A stretch of DNA of 64,000 bases from Elusimicrobiales bacterium (GCA_031082205.1 JAVHLJ010000008.1:1-64000), one strand, 5' to 3'; shown: positions 34,547-44,190, counted from the first letter of the stretch. Notes: a model not told the origin generated them from the letters alone. Made by a program: numbers and translations.

Positions 34547-34609
34547 TATAATTATCCTTGAATCGGGCGGCGCAGTCTGCTATTTTATCCGTTGGGCCCC
34601 CGGGGGCCC
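34547..34609 (+). promoter_or_regulatory. -10 box and GC palindrome ahead of the coiled-coil genes
   Basis: TATAAT at 34547-34552 is a likely -10. Between it and the ATG at 34649 lies the perfect 16-base palindrome GGGCCCCCGGGGGCCC (34594-34609) in the presumed leader. It could fold in RNA or bind a protein; no T-tract follows. Confidence 0.45.
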
Positions 34610-34648
34610 TATCGTTCGTTTTCAAAGTCAGCGGAGGACGCTAAAAAA

Positions 34649-37600
34649 ATGGAACAAGAGCCTAAGCTCGACCCGGCGGCGATAAACGATATCGAGACCG
34701 CCAAACTGGCCCTGCGCTGGGCTGTGGAGAAGATCCACACCCTGCAGGACGACAATTCCCGCCTGAAAGAGGACGCGCGGAACAAGACCTCCGCGGTCCG
34801 CTCCCTGACCGCACAGATAGAGCAGAAGGAGGAGGTGCTCAAGAAGTGGCAGGGCACCATCCGGACCTGGGAGGAGAACTGGAAGACCCAGACGGCCATG
34901 GAGGCCGACCTCCGGGCCAAGATCCGGGAGCAGCTTCTCAACGAGGAGACCGCCAACTGGCGCCAGGCCAGGGCGCAGCTGGAGAAGGAGATACAGGCCC
35001 TCAAGCAGGAGCTCTCCGAGAAAGAAGCCGAGATCGGCCGGATAAAGCTTTCCGCCATAGAAGAGTCGCGCAAGACGCAGGAGCTCAAGCAGGAGGAGCT
35101 CGAGGCGGTGCTCAAAAAGCACGAGGACAATTTCGCGGAGCGCGAGAACGCGCTGCGGCTCAGGTACGAGGCTCTGGAAAAGGAGCTGGTGGAGAAATCC
35201 AGGATCGAGGCGGAGCGGGCCGACCTGGAGGCGCGCGGGCGCCTGGAGCTGCGCGAGCGGGAGATCTCCGCGCTGCACAAGGCCAAGGAGGAGCAGCTCG
35301 AGAAGTTCCGCCGGCAGCTGGAGGACGAGCACCTCGCCAGGATGGCCGAGGTATCCGAAAAAGAGGCCGTCGCCGGGCGCGAGGCGAGGCTGAGGCTGGA
35401 GGAGGAGCGGACCCGCCTCCTGGAGGGACTGGAGAAGGAACACGACGAGCGACTGAAAAAGATAGAGGAGCTTTTCGCCGGCCGCCACGAGGAAGCGCTT
35501 AAGCGGCTGGAAGAGCGCGAAAGGGACCTGAAGCAGGAAAAGGAAGCCGAGATGGAGGCCCTGAAGGCCGCCAATCAGCGCGAACTCTCGGAGATCCGCG
35601 ACCGGCTCCAGGGCTATATCCGGCAGCGCGAGCAGGAGTACGTGGAGATGCGGCTGGAGATGGAGCGGCAGGTGGTGGAGCTGGTAAAAAAGCACGACGA
35701 GGAGACCAACGCCGCCTACGAGAAGGCGGTGGAGGAGAGCCGGGAGAAGTGGCGCGAGACCGCCCTCTCCCAGCGCAAGGAGATGGAGTCCGCCGTCGAG
35801 GAGAACAACCGCCGCTGGGAGGCCGACTGGCGCAAGCGCGAAAAAGAGGCGGAGGCGGCGGCGGAGGCCAGGCTCAGGGCCGAGGCCGACAGGCTGCGCC
35901 AGGAGAACAGGCTCAAGGAAGAATCGCTCCGGGGCGCTCTGCTGCGCGAGCAGAACGAGTGGATGCAGCAGCAGGCCCAGGCGCAGGAGGATTCCCGCCG
36001 GGAGCTGGAGATGCATTACGAGGAGCGCCTGCAGTCCGCCCGCCGCTCTCTGGAAGACTCCTACAGGGCGAAGGAGAAGGCCCTCGAGGAACGCGCGGCC
36101 TCCGAAGCAAAACGCTCGGCCGCCGCCTGGCAGGCCAGGGAAGAGGAATGGCTGCTGGAAAAAGAGCGCCTGATCATGTCGGAGAAGGAGCGCCTCAAGG
36201 ACGAATTCCGCAAGTACCGCGACGTGCTCAAGGAGAAGTACGGCCATTTCGAGGACGAGCTCCGGCTCAAGTACGCGCAGCAGGAGCTGGAGGCGGCGGC
36301 GGGCCTCAAGGAGCAGCTCGCGGCCAGGTCCGCGGAGCTGGAGGAAGCCGCCAGACAGGAGAGGGAGAAGACAAGGGCCGAACTCGACGCGCAGCGCCAG
36401 GCCCTGCAGGCCCGGGAGGCGCGGCTGGAGGAGACGCTCAAGGACGTGCGCCGCGGTCATCAGCAGGAGCTGCTCGCCGCCGAGAAAGCGGCCGCGGAGA
36501 AGCTCCGCGCCTGGAAGGAAGAACAGGAGAGGCTTTTCGCCGAGAAGCTGGCGCAGCGCGAGGAAATGCTGAAAGGCGAATATTCCGACAGGGCCGCCCG
36601 CCTTGAGGACGAGAAAGCGTCCTTCCTGCGCGACCTCGCCGGCAGGGAGAAGGACCTGGACGCCCGGCTGGAGCAGGCGAAGGCGGAATACGCCCGCCGG
36701 CTGGCGGAGGAGAAGCGCCGCCTGGAGGACTCGCTCAAGCCCCGGGAACTCGCCGTGAAGAACCGCGAGGCAGAGATAGACGCGGCCAAGGCCCGCCTGG
36801 AACAGGAGCTGGGCGAGGCCAAGATAAAGCTGCTGCAGGAAGCGCAGGTCAAGGATCACGAGAATTTCGAGAAGCTGGCGCGCGCCAGGGAGGAGATGTA
36901 CAGGGCCCTGGACTCCCACCGGGCCTCCCTGGAACAGGAACACGACAAGCGCCTGGAGGAGCTGCGCGGCAAGGAAGCCGCGATGCAGAAACACTTCGAG
37001 GAGAAAACGGCGGAACTCTCCGCCGCCATGCGCCGGCAGCGCGACGAAGAGCGGGAAAAGGCCGCCCTGGAGGCCGAGGCCCGCAAGGCCGAACTGGAAG
37101 CCTCCTTCCAGGACAAGATAAAGAAGATCGAGGCGGACTTCGCGGACAGGACGGCCCGCCTGGAGGCGTCGTTCGACGCCAGGGCCAGGGAGCACCTGGC
37201 GGCCCAGGAGGCCTCCCTCAACCGCCGCCGCGAAGAGCTCGAGGCCGCGGCCCGGCAGAAAGAGATGGACCTGGAGCGCCGCTACCTGGAGCTGGGCCAG
37301 AAGATATCGGCCGACAGCGAGAAGGACCGCACGGCCTGGGAGGCGCAGAAAACCGAACTGATCAGCCGGGAGCGCCAGGCGCTGCGGGCCGAGTTCGAGA
37401 AGAAGGAAGCCCTGCTGGGCCAGAAGCTGGACGACGAGCTCTCCCGCTCCAAGCAGGCGCGGCTCAAGCTGGAGGAGGAATTCTCCAAGCGCAAGGACGA
37501 GCTGGAGCGCCACTACCACTCGGAACTGGAGAAGTCCCGCGCCGCCATGGACAAGCTGCGCAAGGAGCTGGAGGACGCGCTGCGGGCCAGGCTGAAGGAA

Positions 37601-37771
37601 GCGGAAGAGGAGAAGAACCGGCTCACGCTGATGGCCTGCCAGAAAGAGGAAGAGTATCTGGACCGTTACCAGAAGAAAGAGGAAGAACTGATGGCCTTCT
37701 GGGGCAAAAAGCAGAAAGAACTGGAAGAGCGCTACGACAGACTGAAGAAGGAGAAGGGCGGGGCGGCCTGA
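34649..37771 (+). CDS. Giant coiled-coil protein 1 (1040 aa)
   Basis: 1040 aa from the ATG at 34649 (GGAGG 11 bases upstream). After a short N-terminal part (MEQEPKLDPAAINDIETAKLA), almost the whole length is Glu/Lys/Arg/Ala/Leu-rich heptad-repeat sequence with almost no Pro or Gly and no membrane segment or known domain. The predicted rod is on the order of 1000 residues, like bacterial cytoskeletal or scaffold coiled coils. The C terminus (FWGKKQKELEERYDRLKKE) is the only distinctive end. The gene is 16 bases from a second protein of the same style; they probably form one complex. No closer family recognised. Confidence 0.88.
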   Translation: MEQEPKLDPAAINDIETAKLALRWAVEKIHTLQDDNSRLKEDARNKTSAVRSLTAQIEQKEEVLKKWQGTIRTWEENWKTQTAMEADLRAKIREQLLNEETANWRQARAQLEKEIQALKQELSEKEAEIGRIKLSAIEESRKTQELKQEELEAVLKKHEDNFAERENALRLRYEALEKELVEKSRIEAERADLEARGRLELREREISALHKAKEEQLEKFRRQLEDEHLARMAEVSEKEAVAGREARLRLEEERTRLLEGLEKEHDERLKKIEELFAGRHEEALKRLEERERDLKQEKEAEMEALKAANQRELSEIRDRLQGYIRQREQEYVEMRLEMERQVVELVKKHDEETNAAYEKAVEESREKWRETALSQRKEMESAVEENNRRWEADWRKREKEAEAAAEARLRAEADRLRQENRLKEESLRGALLREQNEWMQQQAQAQEDSRRELEMHYEERLQSARRSLEDSYRAKEKALEERAASEAKRSAAAWQAREEEWLLEKERLIMSEKERLKDEFRKYRDVLKEKYGHFEDELRLKYAQQELEAAAGLKEQLAARSAELEEAARQEREKTRAELDAQRQALQAREARLEETLKDVRRGHQQELLAAEKAAAEKLRAWKEEQERLFAEKLAQREEMLKGEYSDRAARLEDEKASFLRDLAGREKDLDARLEQAKAEYARRLAEEKRRLEDSLKPRELAVKNREAEIDAAKARLEQELGEAKIKLLQEAQVKDHENFEKLARAREEMYRALDSHRASLEQEHDKRLEELRGKEAAMQKHFEEKTAELSAAMRRQRDEEREKAALEAEARKAELEASFQDKIKKIEADFADRTARLEASFDARAREHLAAQEASLNRRREELEAAARQKEMDLERRYLELGQKISADSEKDRTAWEAQKTELISRERQALRAEFEKKEALLGQKLDDELSRSKQARLKLEEEFSKRKDELERHYHSELEKSRAAMDKLRKELEDALRARLKEAEEEKNRLTLMACQKEEEYLDRYQKKEEELMAFWGKKQKELEERYDRLKKEKGGAA

Positions 37772-37787
37772 ACGCCCCGCGGCCCTT

Positions 37788-40697
37788 ATGTCCGGAAGCG
37801 GCGACTACGAGGAAATACTGAGGGAGACCGAGCTCGACTCGGCCAAGATGATCCTCAGGCTCACCTCCGAACTCAGGGAGAAGGAGGCGGAACTCTCCAC
37901 CCTGCGGTCGCGCTCTTTCGAGGAGATACAGCGCAGCAACAAGGCCAAGGACGCGGAATACGAGGCGCTGATGCGGGGCCACGAGGACCGCATCAAGAAA
38001 CGGGAGCAGGAGGTGGCCCAGCTCCTGGTGGAGAAGGAATCCTCCCTCTGGCAGAAATACCAGAAGATGCTCGACGAGGCGATCTCCCTCCACCGCGCCG
38101 AGCTCGAAGAAGAACGGGACAGGCTCAGGGCCGAGATAGCCCGCAAGGAAGAGGAGATCTCCGAGCAGAAGCGCAGGCTGCGCGCGGAGATGGAGCAGGT
38201 CTTCCGCCAGTGGCAGGGGGAGCGCGAGTCGGAATTCAAGGCCGAAAGGGAAACTTTCATAGAGCAGATGAAGCTCGGCAGGGAAATGGCCAGGAAAGAG
38301 GCGGCCGAGCAGACCAAAAAGCTGGAAGCCATCTGGGAACAGCGGCTCCTGCAGGCCCGGGAGGAGCAGGACGCGCGCCACCGCCTGGAGACGGAGGCGG
38401 CGGCCAGGGACCTGGGCGAAAAGCACCTGGCCGCGATCAAGGACCTTTCCGAAAAGCTCTCCGCCGAATTCGCGGAAAGGGAAAGGCAGCTTTACGCCAC
38501 TTATTCCGCCTGGCTCGAAGACAATAAAAAACTTTCCGACAAGACGCTCTCGGAGCGGCTGTCCCAGGTGGAAGCGGATTTTTCCTCGCGGCTATCCAAA
38601 ACGGAAGAGCTCCTGGCCGAAGCCGGCCGTGAGCTCGCCCGCAGGCAGCAGGACTGGGCCGCGGAGAAGGAGCAGCTGCGCAGGCGGCAGGAAGAGCGGG
38701 AGCTGGAACTCCTGGCCCGTCAAAAAGAGCTGGAGGAAGAGGCGAGGGCCGCGGAGAAGGCCCTGGCCGAAAAGGCGGCCAGGCTGGAGGAAGAATCCCG
38801 CCGCGCCACGGCCGCCGCCAGGGCCGAACTGGAGGCCAGGGAGAAACGGCTTACCCGGGAACTGGAAACCCGCAAGAACGAGTTCCGCTCCGAAATGGAG
38901 AAAGCCGAAGCGGAAGCCGCGGAAAAGAAACGCGAGCTGGCCGCGGAACAGGCCAGGCTCCAGTCCTACAGGGCGCAGATGTCGGAACAACTGCGCGCGA
39001 GGGAGGCCGAGCTTTCGGCCTCTTTCGAGGAACAACTGGCGCTGCACAGGGCCTCGCTGGAAGAAGGGCTGGCCATGAAGGAAAAAGCCCTCTCCGCCAG
39101 GTACTCCGAAATAGAGCGCCGCAGCGTATCGCTGAAAAAGCAGCTGGAGGAGCGCGCGGCCGAGAACGAAAAGCTCAAGAACGACAACCTCTTCCTGGCG
39201 GCCCAGATAGCGGAAAGAGAGAAGGCCTTCGAGTCCTTCTCCGCCGCGGAAAAAGCCAGGATAGAGGAAGCCAGGAGGAAGCTGGAAGACTCCTACCGCT
39301 CCCGCGCCGCCGAACTGGAAGCCGCCTTTTCGGCGCGGGAGAAGGCCGCGGCGGAAGAGTTCTCCCGCAGGCTGGCCGCGGAGCAGGCGCGCTTCGAGGC
39401 GAGGGACCTCAACCGCGAACAGGCTTTCAGGGCCCGGCAGGAAGAGCTGCTGGCCAGGGAAGCCGGCTTCGAAAAACGTTTCATCGAAGAGGTGAAGGAC
39501 CGCGAGGCCCGGATAGAGGCGGGGTTCAAAGGCGTGGTCCAGGACCTCAACCGGAAGATCAGGGAAAGCGCCGAGGAGGCCGACCGGGCCCTGGCGGAGG
39601 AACGGGCCTCCGCGCGCGCGGAGCTGGAGGGCCTGCGGTCCCGCTACGAGGCCCTGCTGCAGGAGCGGGCGTCCGCGCAGGCTTCGGCCATGCAGTCGGC
39701 CCGCGACGAGGCGGCGAAACGGGCCTCCGAGCAGGCGGAGATAGAGAAGCAGACCCTGAAAGAACGGCTCGAGGCCAGGGCGGAAGAGGCCCTGTCCAGG
39801 GCCCGCGCCCTTGAAGAGCAGGCCAGGCTGGCGTCAAAGGGCCGGGAGCAGGCCATGGAGGCCGCCAATCTGGCCAAGCAGGAGCTGGAGACCGCCAGCA
39901 TCCGTATCGAGGAACTCGAGCACGAGAAACAGCTTCTCATACAGGAGAACATAAACAAGTCCCGCGACCTGAGGCAGGTCATGGAGAAGGACTATCTCCA
40001 GAAACTGGAGACGATAGAACAGAATTACCTGCGGCAGATGGCCGAGGTGGTAAAGAACTCCGGCGTGACGGAGAAATCACAGCAGGAGGACTTCTTCGGC
40101 AAGATGGAGTTCCTGCGCAAAGAGCTGGCGGCCCGCTACCAGGCACAGGCCGCGGACCTGGAGAAAGCCTACCTGGAGCGGGAGCGCAAGATAGCGTCCT
40201 CGCTGGAAGGGACTTTCGCGCTCAAAGAGAAAGCCCTGCAGACCCGCTACGAGCAGCTCGAGAGAAGCTACCAGTCCATCATGTCCGGGAAGCTCATGGA
40301 GATAGAGAAGGACCGCGCCGCGGCCGAGAGCGTGGCCAGGCTGCAGGCGGAGCTGGAGGAGAAGAACCGCGAGCTGGAAGAAAAAGTGCGGACGCAGGAC
40401 GAAAAACTGCGCGGCCTCGCCGAAAGGCTCGAGGCGGCGTTCGCGGAACGGCAGAAAGAACTGGAGTCCTCCCTCAAGCTCAAGGTCGCGCAGGCGGAGA
40501 CCGACAGGGCCAAGCTCAAAGCCCTCATGGAGCAGGAGCAGCAGATAGTTGCCAACCTGCAGAAGCGCGAGGTGGCGCTGCAGGACGCCTACGCCCGCAA
40601 GGAAGCGGAAATGGCCAAAGAGTTCAAAGAGACCCGCGAGCGCCTGGAGAAGGAATACCAGCGCAAGCTCGGTGAAAGCAAGCCCGGCGGGGGCTGA
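37788..40697 (+). CDS. Giant coiled-coil protein 2 (969 aa)
   Basis: 969 aa. The N terminus (MSGSGDYEEILRETELDSAKMILRL) parallels DIETAKLALRW of the first protein: a short head with an acidic/AK motif, then a continuous heptad rod. Composition is dominated by Glu, Ala, Lys, Arg and Leu. Weak interruptions occur near 740-790 (NYLRQMAEVVKNSGVTEKSQQEDFFGK). There is no transmembrane helix and no signal peptide. Similar length, style and head suggest the pair arose by duplication and may co-assemble. No strong Shine-Dalgarno is seen, so coupling to gene 1 is likely. Confidence 0.88.
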   Translation: MSGSGDYEEILRETELDSAKMILRLTSELREKEAELSTLRSRSFEEIQRSNKAKDAEYEALMRGHEDRIKKREQEVAQLLVEKESSLWQKYQKMLDEAISLHRAELEEERDRLRAEIARKEEEISEQKRRLRAEMEQVFRQWQGERESEFKAERETFIEQMKLGREMARKEAAEQTKKLEAIWEQRLLQAREEQDARHRLETEAAARDLGEKHLAAIKDLSEKLSAEFAERERQLYATYSAWLEDNKKLSDKTLSERLSQVEADFSSRLSKTEELLAEAGRELARRQQDWAAEKEQLRRRQEERELELLARQKELEEEARAAEKALAEKAARLEEESRRATAAARAELEAREKRLTRELETRKNEFRSEMEKAEAEAAEKKRELAAEQARLQSYRAQMSEQLRAREAELSASFEEQLALHRASLEEGLAMKEKALSARYSEIERRSVSLKKQLEERAAENEKLKNDNLFLAAQIAEREKAFESFSAAEKARIEEARRKLEDSYRSRAAELEAAFSAREKAAAEEFSRRLAAEQARFEARDLNREQAFRARQEELLAREAGFEKRFIEEVKDREARIEAGFKGVVQDLNRKIRESAEEADRALAEERASARAELEGLRSRYEALLQERASAQASAMQSARDEAAKRASEQAEIEKQTLKERLEARAEEALSRARALEEQARLASKGREQAMEAANLAKQELETASIRIEELEHEKQLLIQENINKSRDLRQVMEKDYLQKLETIEQNYLRQMAEVVKNSGVTEKSQQEDFFGKMEFLRKELAARYQAQAADLEKAYLERERKIASSLEGTFALKEKALQTRYEQLERSYQSIMSGKLMEIEKDRAAAESVARLQAELEEKNRELEEKVRTQDEKLRGLAERLEAAFAERQKELESSLKLKVAQAETDRAKLKALMEQEQQIVANLQKREVALQDAYARKEAEMAKEFKETRERLEKEYQRKLGESKPGGG

Positions 40698-40741
40698 AAA
40701 AGCCTCCGCCGAAGAACGTCCCGCCTCCCCCCTCTTCTTTC

Positions 40742-40770
40742 TTGACTGCCGTTATGAAATTTTAAATAAT
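40742..40770 (+). promoter_or_regulatory. Promoter of arginine decarboxylase, leaderless
   Basis: TTGACT (40742-40747), 17-base spacer, AATAAT (40765-40770), then 7 bases to the ATG with no Shine-Dalgarno. Confidence 0.6.
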
Positions 40771-40777
40771 AATCCCC

Positions 40778-41326
40778 ATGTCAACCCTCGTTCCCAAAGA
40801 AGTTTTCCTTACCAAAGGCCTGGGCCGCCACAAGGAGAAGCTCGCCAGCTTCGAAGAGGCCCTCCGGGACGCCAAGATAGCCAAGTACAATCTTGTCCAC
40901 GTCTCCAGCATCTTCCCCCCTCACTGCAAGGTCATACCCAGGCATAAGGGCGTAGAGAAGCTCAAGCCCGGCCAGATACTGCACTGCGTGCTCAGCCGCA
41001 ACACGGTCAACGAGAACCACCGGCTCATCGCCTCTTCCGTCGGCCTGGCGCTGCCCAAGGACAAGAGCCACTACGGCTACATCTCGGAGCACCACTCCTT
41101 CGGGGAGACCGACGAGCAGACCGGGGAATACGCCGAGGACCTGGCCGCGCTCATGCTCTCGACCATACAGGGCATAGAGTTCGGCTGCGAGACGACCTGG
41201 GACCAGAAGGAAGAGATCTGGAAGCTCAGCGGCAAGATAGTGAAGACCACGAACATCACCCAGTCCGCCATAGGCTCGGAAAACGTCTGGACCACCACGG
41301 TGGCCGCGGCCGTATTCCTGTTCTGA
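40778..41326 (+). CDS. pdaD: Pyruvoyl-dependent arginine decarboxylase
   Basis: 182 aa, usual size. The proenzyme cuts itself at Ser43-Ser44 in HVSSIFPP; Ser44 becomes the pyruvoyl cofactor. GLALPKDKSHYGYISEHHSFGET near 89-111 and GIEFGCETTWD near 131 are family blocks. It converts arginine to agmatine. The agmatinase gene follows after 92 bases, giving the route arginine to agmatine to putrescine. The enzyme class is typical of archaea and some bacteria such as Chlamydiae. Confidence 0.95.
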   Translation: MSTLVPKEVFLTKGLGRHKEKLASFEEALRDAKIAKYNLVHVSSIFPPHCKVIPRHKGVEKLKPGQILHCVLSRNTVNENHRLIASSVGLALPKDKSHYGYISEHHSFGETDEQTGEYAEDLAALMLSTIQGIEFGCETTWDQKEEIWKLSGKIVKTTNITQSAIGSENVWTTTVAAAVFLF

Positions 41327-41357
41327 CAAGGGGCCGACGGCGCGTACCGGGCCGCCC

Positions 41358-41389
41358 GGGGACACCATGCTGCATGGTGTCCCCTTTTT
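41358..41389 (+). repeat. REP-like hairpin, copy 1, also acting as terminator
   Basis: GGGGACACCATGC and its complement GCATGGTGTCCCC form a 12-bp stem (41358-41384), followed by TTTTT. It sits between pdaD and speB. The same core occurs at 57515-57540 and, with changes, at 61789-61815. Confidence 0.85.
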
Positions 41390-41418
41390 ACTCGACAGGG
41401 ATTTAACGGAGCCGAACC

Positions 41419-42294
41419 ATGAAGATACGCCCCAACAAAGTCCAGTTCGTGACGGCCGACAGCGCGCCGCTGGAGAACGCCCGCTTCGCGGTGGTACCGG
41501 TGCCGTGGGAAAAAACCACCTCTTACGGCCACGGCACCGCCAGGGGCCCGGCCGCCGTTATAGACGCCTCCTGGCAGCTCGAGTTCCTGGATGAAGAGAC
41601 CGGGCGGGAAACCTGGAAGGAAGGGATCTTCACGGCGGCCCCGGCCGACTGCTCCCTCAGCGAGAAGAAGTTCTTTCCCGAACTGGAAAACTACGTCGAA
41701 CGGCTGCTCGGCTCGACCCGGGCCGTTCCGTTCTTCATCGGCGGGGAACACAGCGTGACCCAGGGGCTCCTCCCCCCTTTCCAGAAGAGATACAAGGACC
41801 TCTCGATACTGCACTTCGACGCGCACGCCGACCTCCGGCCGGAGTACGAAGGGACTCCCCGCAGCCACGCTTCCGCGCTTTACCCCGCGTCGAGGACCAC
41901 GCCGACCGTACAGGTGGGCATACGCAGCGTCTCTCACGACGAGAAGGTCTACATGAACGCCGGCAAGGTGAAGACGTTCCTGGCCCACGCGCACCGCGAC
42001 AACCAGGCGCTGATACGCAAGGTCCTGGCCTCGCTGACCGGCACGGTATACATCACCATAGACGTGGACGGGTTCGACCCGTACGTCATGCCCGCGACGG
42101 GAACGCCGCAGCCGGGCGGGTTCGGCTGGTACGAGGCGCTCGACCTCTTCCGGGCCGTATGTTCAAAAAAGAATGTGGTGGGCGTGGACATAGTGGAAGT
42201 GGCGCCCCGCAAGGCCGACACCGTCACGGAATTCAACGCCGCCAAGCTGGCCTACCGTCTCATGGGCTACATCTCCGCCGGGGACCGCCGGTGA
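41419..42294 (+). CDS. speB: Agmatinase
   Basis: 291 aa of the arginase/ureohydrolase family. Mn ligands are all visible: His111 in GGEHS, Asp134/His136/Asp138 in DAHADLR, Asp215/Asp217 in DVDGFDP. It yields putrescine and urea from agmatine, directly after the arginine decarboxylase gene. The 3' end overlaps the next gene by GTGA. Confidence 0.95.
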   Translation: MKIRPNKVQFVTADSAPLENARFAVVPVPWEKTTSYGHGTARGPAAVIDASWQLEFLDEETGRETWKEGIFTAAPADCSLSEKKFFPELENYVERLLGSTRAVPFFIGGEHSVTQGLLPPFQKRYKDLSILHFDAHADLRPEYEGTPRSHASALYPASRTTPTVQVGIRSVSHDEKVYMNAGKVKTFLAHAHRDNQALIRKVLASLTGTVYITIDVDGFDPYVMPATGTPQPGGFGWYEALDLFRAVCSKKNVVGVDIVEVAPRKADTVTEFNAAKLAYRLMGYISAGDRR

Positions 42295-42851
42295 CGGGGT
42301 CCGCGAGGCCGCTGCTGCTGGCCTGCGCCGCGGCGTTCCTTTCCGGCTGCGCGGCCCCGGCGTTCATCAAGGGAGCCGGCGGCCTGGAATACTATCACGG
42401 CCGCACGCGGTTCTTCTCTCCGGACGGCAGGCTTCCCTATGGCGGCAGCGATTCGGCCCTAAAGAGGGAGATAGTAGAGGGAGGAGGCATGATAATAGAG
42501 ACCTTCACCCAGCCCGGCGTTTCCCCCGGCATGCCGCCCGAGGAGCGGGTGACAACCCTCACCAGGATAGGCCGGTCGCTCTCCTACAGCGTTTCCGAAT
42601 ACGGCGGCGCGGTCAGTGGAACCGTCACATTTTCAGGCCGCGGCCTGGATAAATGGAGATACGATCTGACCATCGAAGGCGAAGGCTACCTTACCGGCTA
42701 CGGCGAAATAAAGGACGACGAGCTGTTAACCGAAAAGAAACTGGAGCAGCCCGGCCGGCCGATGCTGGTCAGGGACGAACTGAAAAAAGTTTCCAGGAAG
42801 CACTACCATCTGCAGGTGGAGGGGATGAAGCCCCTTCCGGGAACGGAGTAA
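42291..42851 (+). CDS. Lipoprotein of unknown function
   Basis: 186 aa from a GTG at 42291 overlapping the speB stop. The signal peptide ends in the lipobox LSGC (Cys20). The mature domain is rich in beta strands and Gly (YYHGRTRFFSPDGRLPYGGS, AVSGTVTFSGRGLDKW). No domain recognised. Its coupling with speB is positional only. Confidence 0.72.
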   Translation: MTGSARPLLLACAAAFLSGCAAPAFIKGAGGLEYYHGRTRFFSPDGRLPYGGSDSALKREIVEGGGMIIETFTQPGVSPGMPPEERVTTLTRIGRSLSYSVSEYGGAVSGTVTFSGRGLDKWRYDLTIEGEGYLTGYGEIKDDELLTEKKLEQPGRPMLVRDELKKVSRKHYHLQVEGMKPLPGTE

Positions 42852-42864
42852 GGCCGGCCCCTCT

Positions 42865-44049
42865 TTATTCCAGGACGGACAAAGTGTCAAGGGCCGCTGC
42901 CGCCAGGGCCGTCCAGCCTCCTGGGGCGCGCCTAGCCAGCCAGTCCGCCGGGGCCAGGGCCGCGGCGTCCGCGACCGCCGCTTCCAGGTCAGCCGCTCCC
43001 GCGCGGCCGCCCCGGGACAGGGCGAGCGGCAGGAACCGGCCCGCCAGCCTGTCTAAACTTCCGTACGGCTCCGGCCTGAAAAGCGCACCCTCCCTCGTCC
43101 AGAAACCCGCTCCCTCAGCGTCCGCGCCCAGCCAGCGGGTGAATATTTCTTTGTCCAGGCCGGTTATGAACGCAGGGGTCAGGGTCCCGGCGGCGGCCGC
43201 CGCCGACGACTCCTCCTCGAATTCCAGCACGGCGGGGACGAGCAGGAAATCTTCCGCCAGGCGCGGCAGCCGGTCGAAGGCCAGTTCGGACGCGGCATGG
43301 GGTCCCGCCCCCGCGATCAGTCCGGACCAGGCCAGTTCCTCGAAGAAATGACCGATCAGCCCGGCGAAAACAGGGCGGAATTCCCCGTCGCCGCCGGCGC
43401 GCGAGGCGATGTCGGATTGCACGGCGCGGCCGAGCTCATGCGCTATTACCGGCAGGTCGGAGGGATAGACCCCCCTGAAACTCTCCGGCAGGCGGACAAT
43501 GGCCGGCGAAGAGGGATCGGGCCGCAGACAAAGAGGGACGTCCCCCTCAAGCAGCAGCCGGTTTCCGGGGAAAAATTCCATTATCAGGCCGCGTCCGCCC
43601 TCCACCGCCCCGTCCAATATCAGGCCGAGACGCCGCAAAGCCTCGGCCAGGGGCATCTGCGCGTCCGCCGGGGCCGGCAGCCTGGCACGGAGGTCGCGGC
43701 AGCTGAAGCCGGAAGCCCCGACCCTTCCGGCCTTCAGTTCGAGGGCCCTCAGGAGCGGCCCGCGCAGGGAGGCGGCGGCCGCCAGCAATGCGCCGCTGTC
43801 CATTGCCGGCGCGGCCGCGGCGGCGCGGGCCTGTCTGGCCGACAGGGCGCGGCCGAGCAGGGCAACCAGCGCGTCCTCCGCTCCCGCCCGTCCTCCGCGC
43901 AGCATCTCCCACGCCCGCGCCCGCTCGAAAGGGTCGGGAGAACGCAGAAGTTCCTCAGTCTCCTCGCGCGAATACTCCCGTCCGCCGGACAGGTACCGGA
44001 TCCCGTCCCGTATCCTTACGTATTCCTCGAATATCCCGTCGCTGGTCAT
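42865..44049 (-). CDS. M3 oligopeptidase-like pseudoenzyme
   Basis: 394 aa from the ATG at 44049. Around residues 196-215 the sequence reads SDLPVIAHELGRAVQSD, which aligns with the M3 motif (TLAHELGHAVH) but has Arg208 where the second zinc His belongs; a Glu-rich FFEELAWSGLIAG follows at the usual distance. So zinc binding should be lost. The N-terminal third is Ala/Arg-rich and helical. It could be an inactive scaffold or regulator, or a divergent enzyme. Low similarity makes the family call moderate. Confidence 0.6.
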   Translation of the reverse strand: MTSDGIFEEYVRIRDGIRYLSGGREYSREETEELLRSPDPFERARAWEMLRGGRAGAEDALVALLGRALSARQARAAAAAPAMDSGALLAAAASLRGPLLRALELKAGRVGASGFSCRDLRARLPAPADAQMPLAEALRRLGLILDGAVEGGRGLIMEFFPGNRLLLEGDVPLCLRPDPSSPAIVRLPESFRGVYPSDLPVIAHELGRAVQSDIASRAGGDGEFRPVFAGLIGHFFEELAWSGLIAGAGPHAASELAFDRLPRLAEDFLLVPAVLEFEEESSAAAAAGTLTPAFITGLDKEIFTRWLGADAEGAGFWTREGALFRPEPYGSLDRLAGRFLPLALSRGGRAGAADLEAAVADAAALAPADWLARRAPGGWTALAAAALDTLSVLE

Positions 44050-44190
44050 AAATAATTCCCCAATAAGGAGACAGCCGGGGGAGGCGCGAGCATCGTAAGC
44101 GCGAGCGCCGAGAGCCGAGGACCGACGCGCTATGCGCGCGAGTCCGTGTCCTGCGTGCTGGCACGCAGGCATCCCCGTGTAGTTCTCCTT
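44050..44190. other. Intergenic region with hairpin
   Basis: 141 bases. CCTGCGTGC-TG-GCACGCAGG (44150-44169) is a perfect 9-bp stem, perhaps ending fhs transcription on the minus strand although no T-tract follows. A second small inverted repeat, GCGCGCATAGCGCG in minus sense, is near 44125-44140. No gene seen. Confidence 0.4.

Noticed and set aside
34628-37519. 963-codon open frame antisense to coiled-coil gene 1
   Set aside because: Shadow of the Glu/Lys/Leu codon bias on the other strand; Leu/Gly/Val low-complexity product and no start signals.
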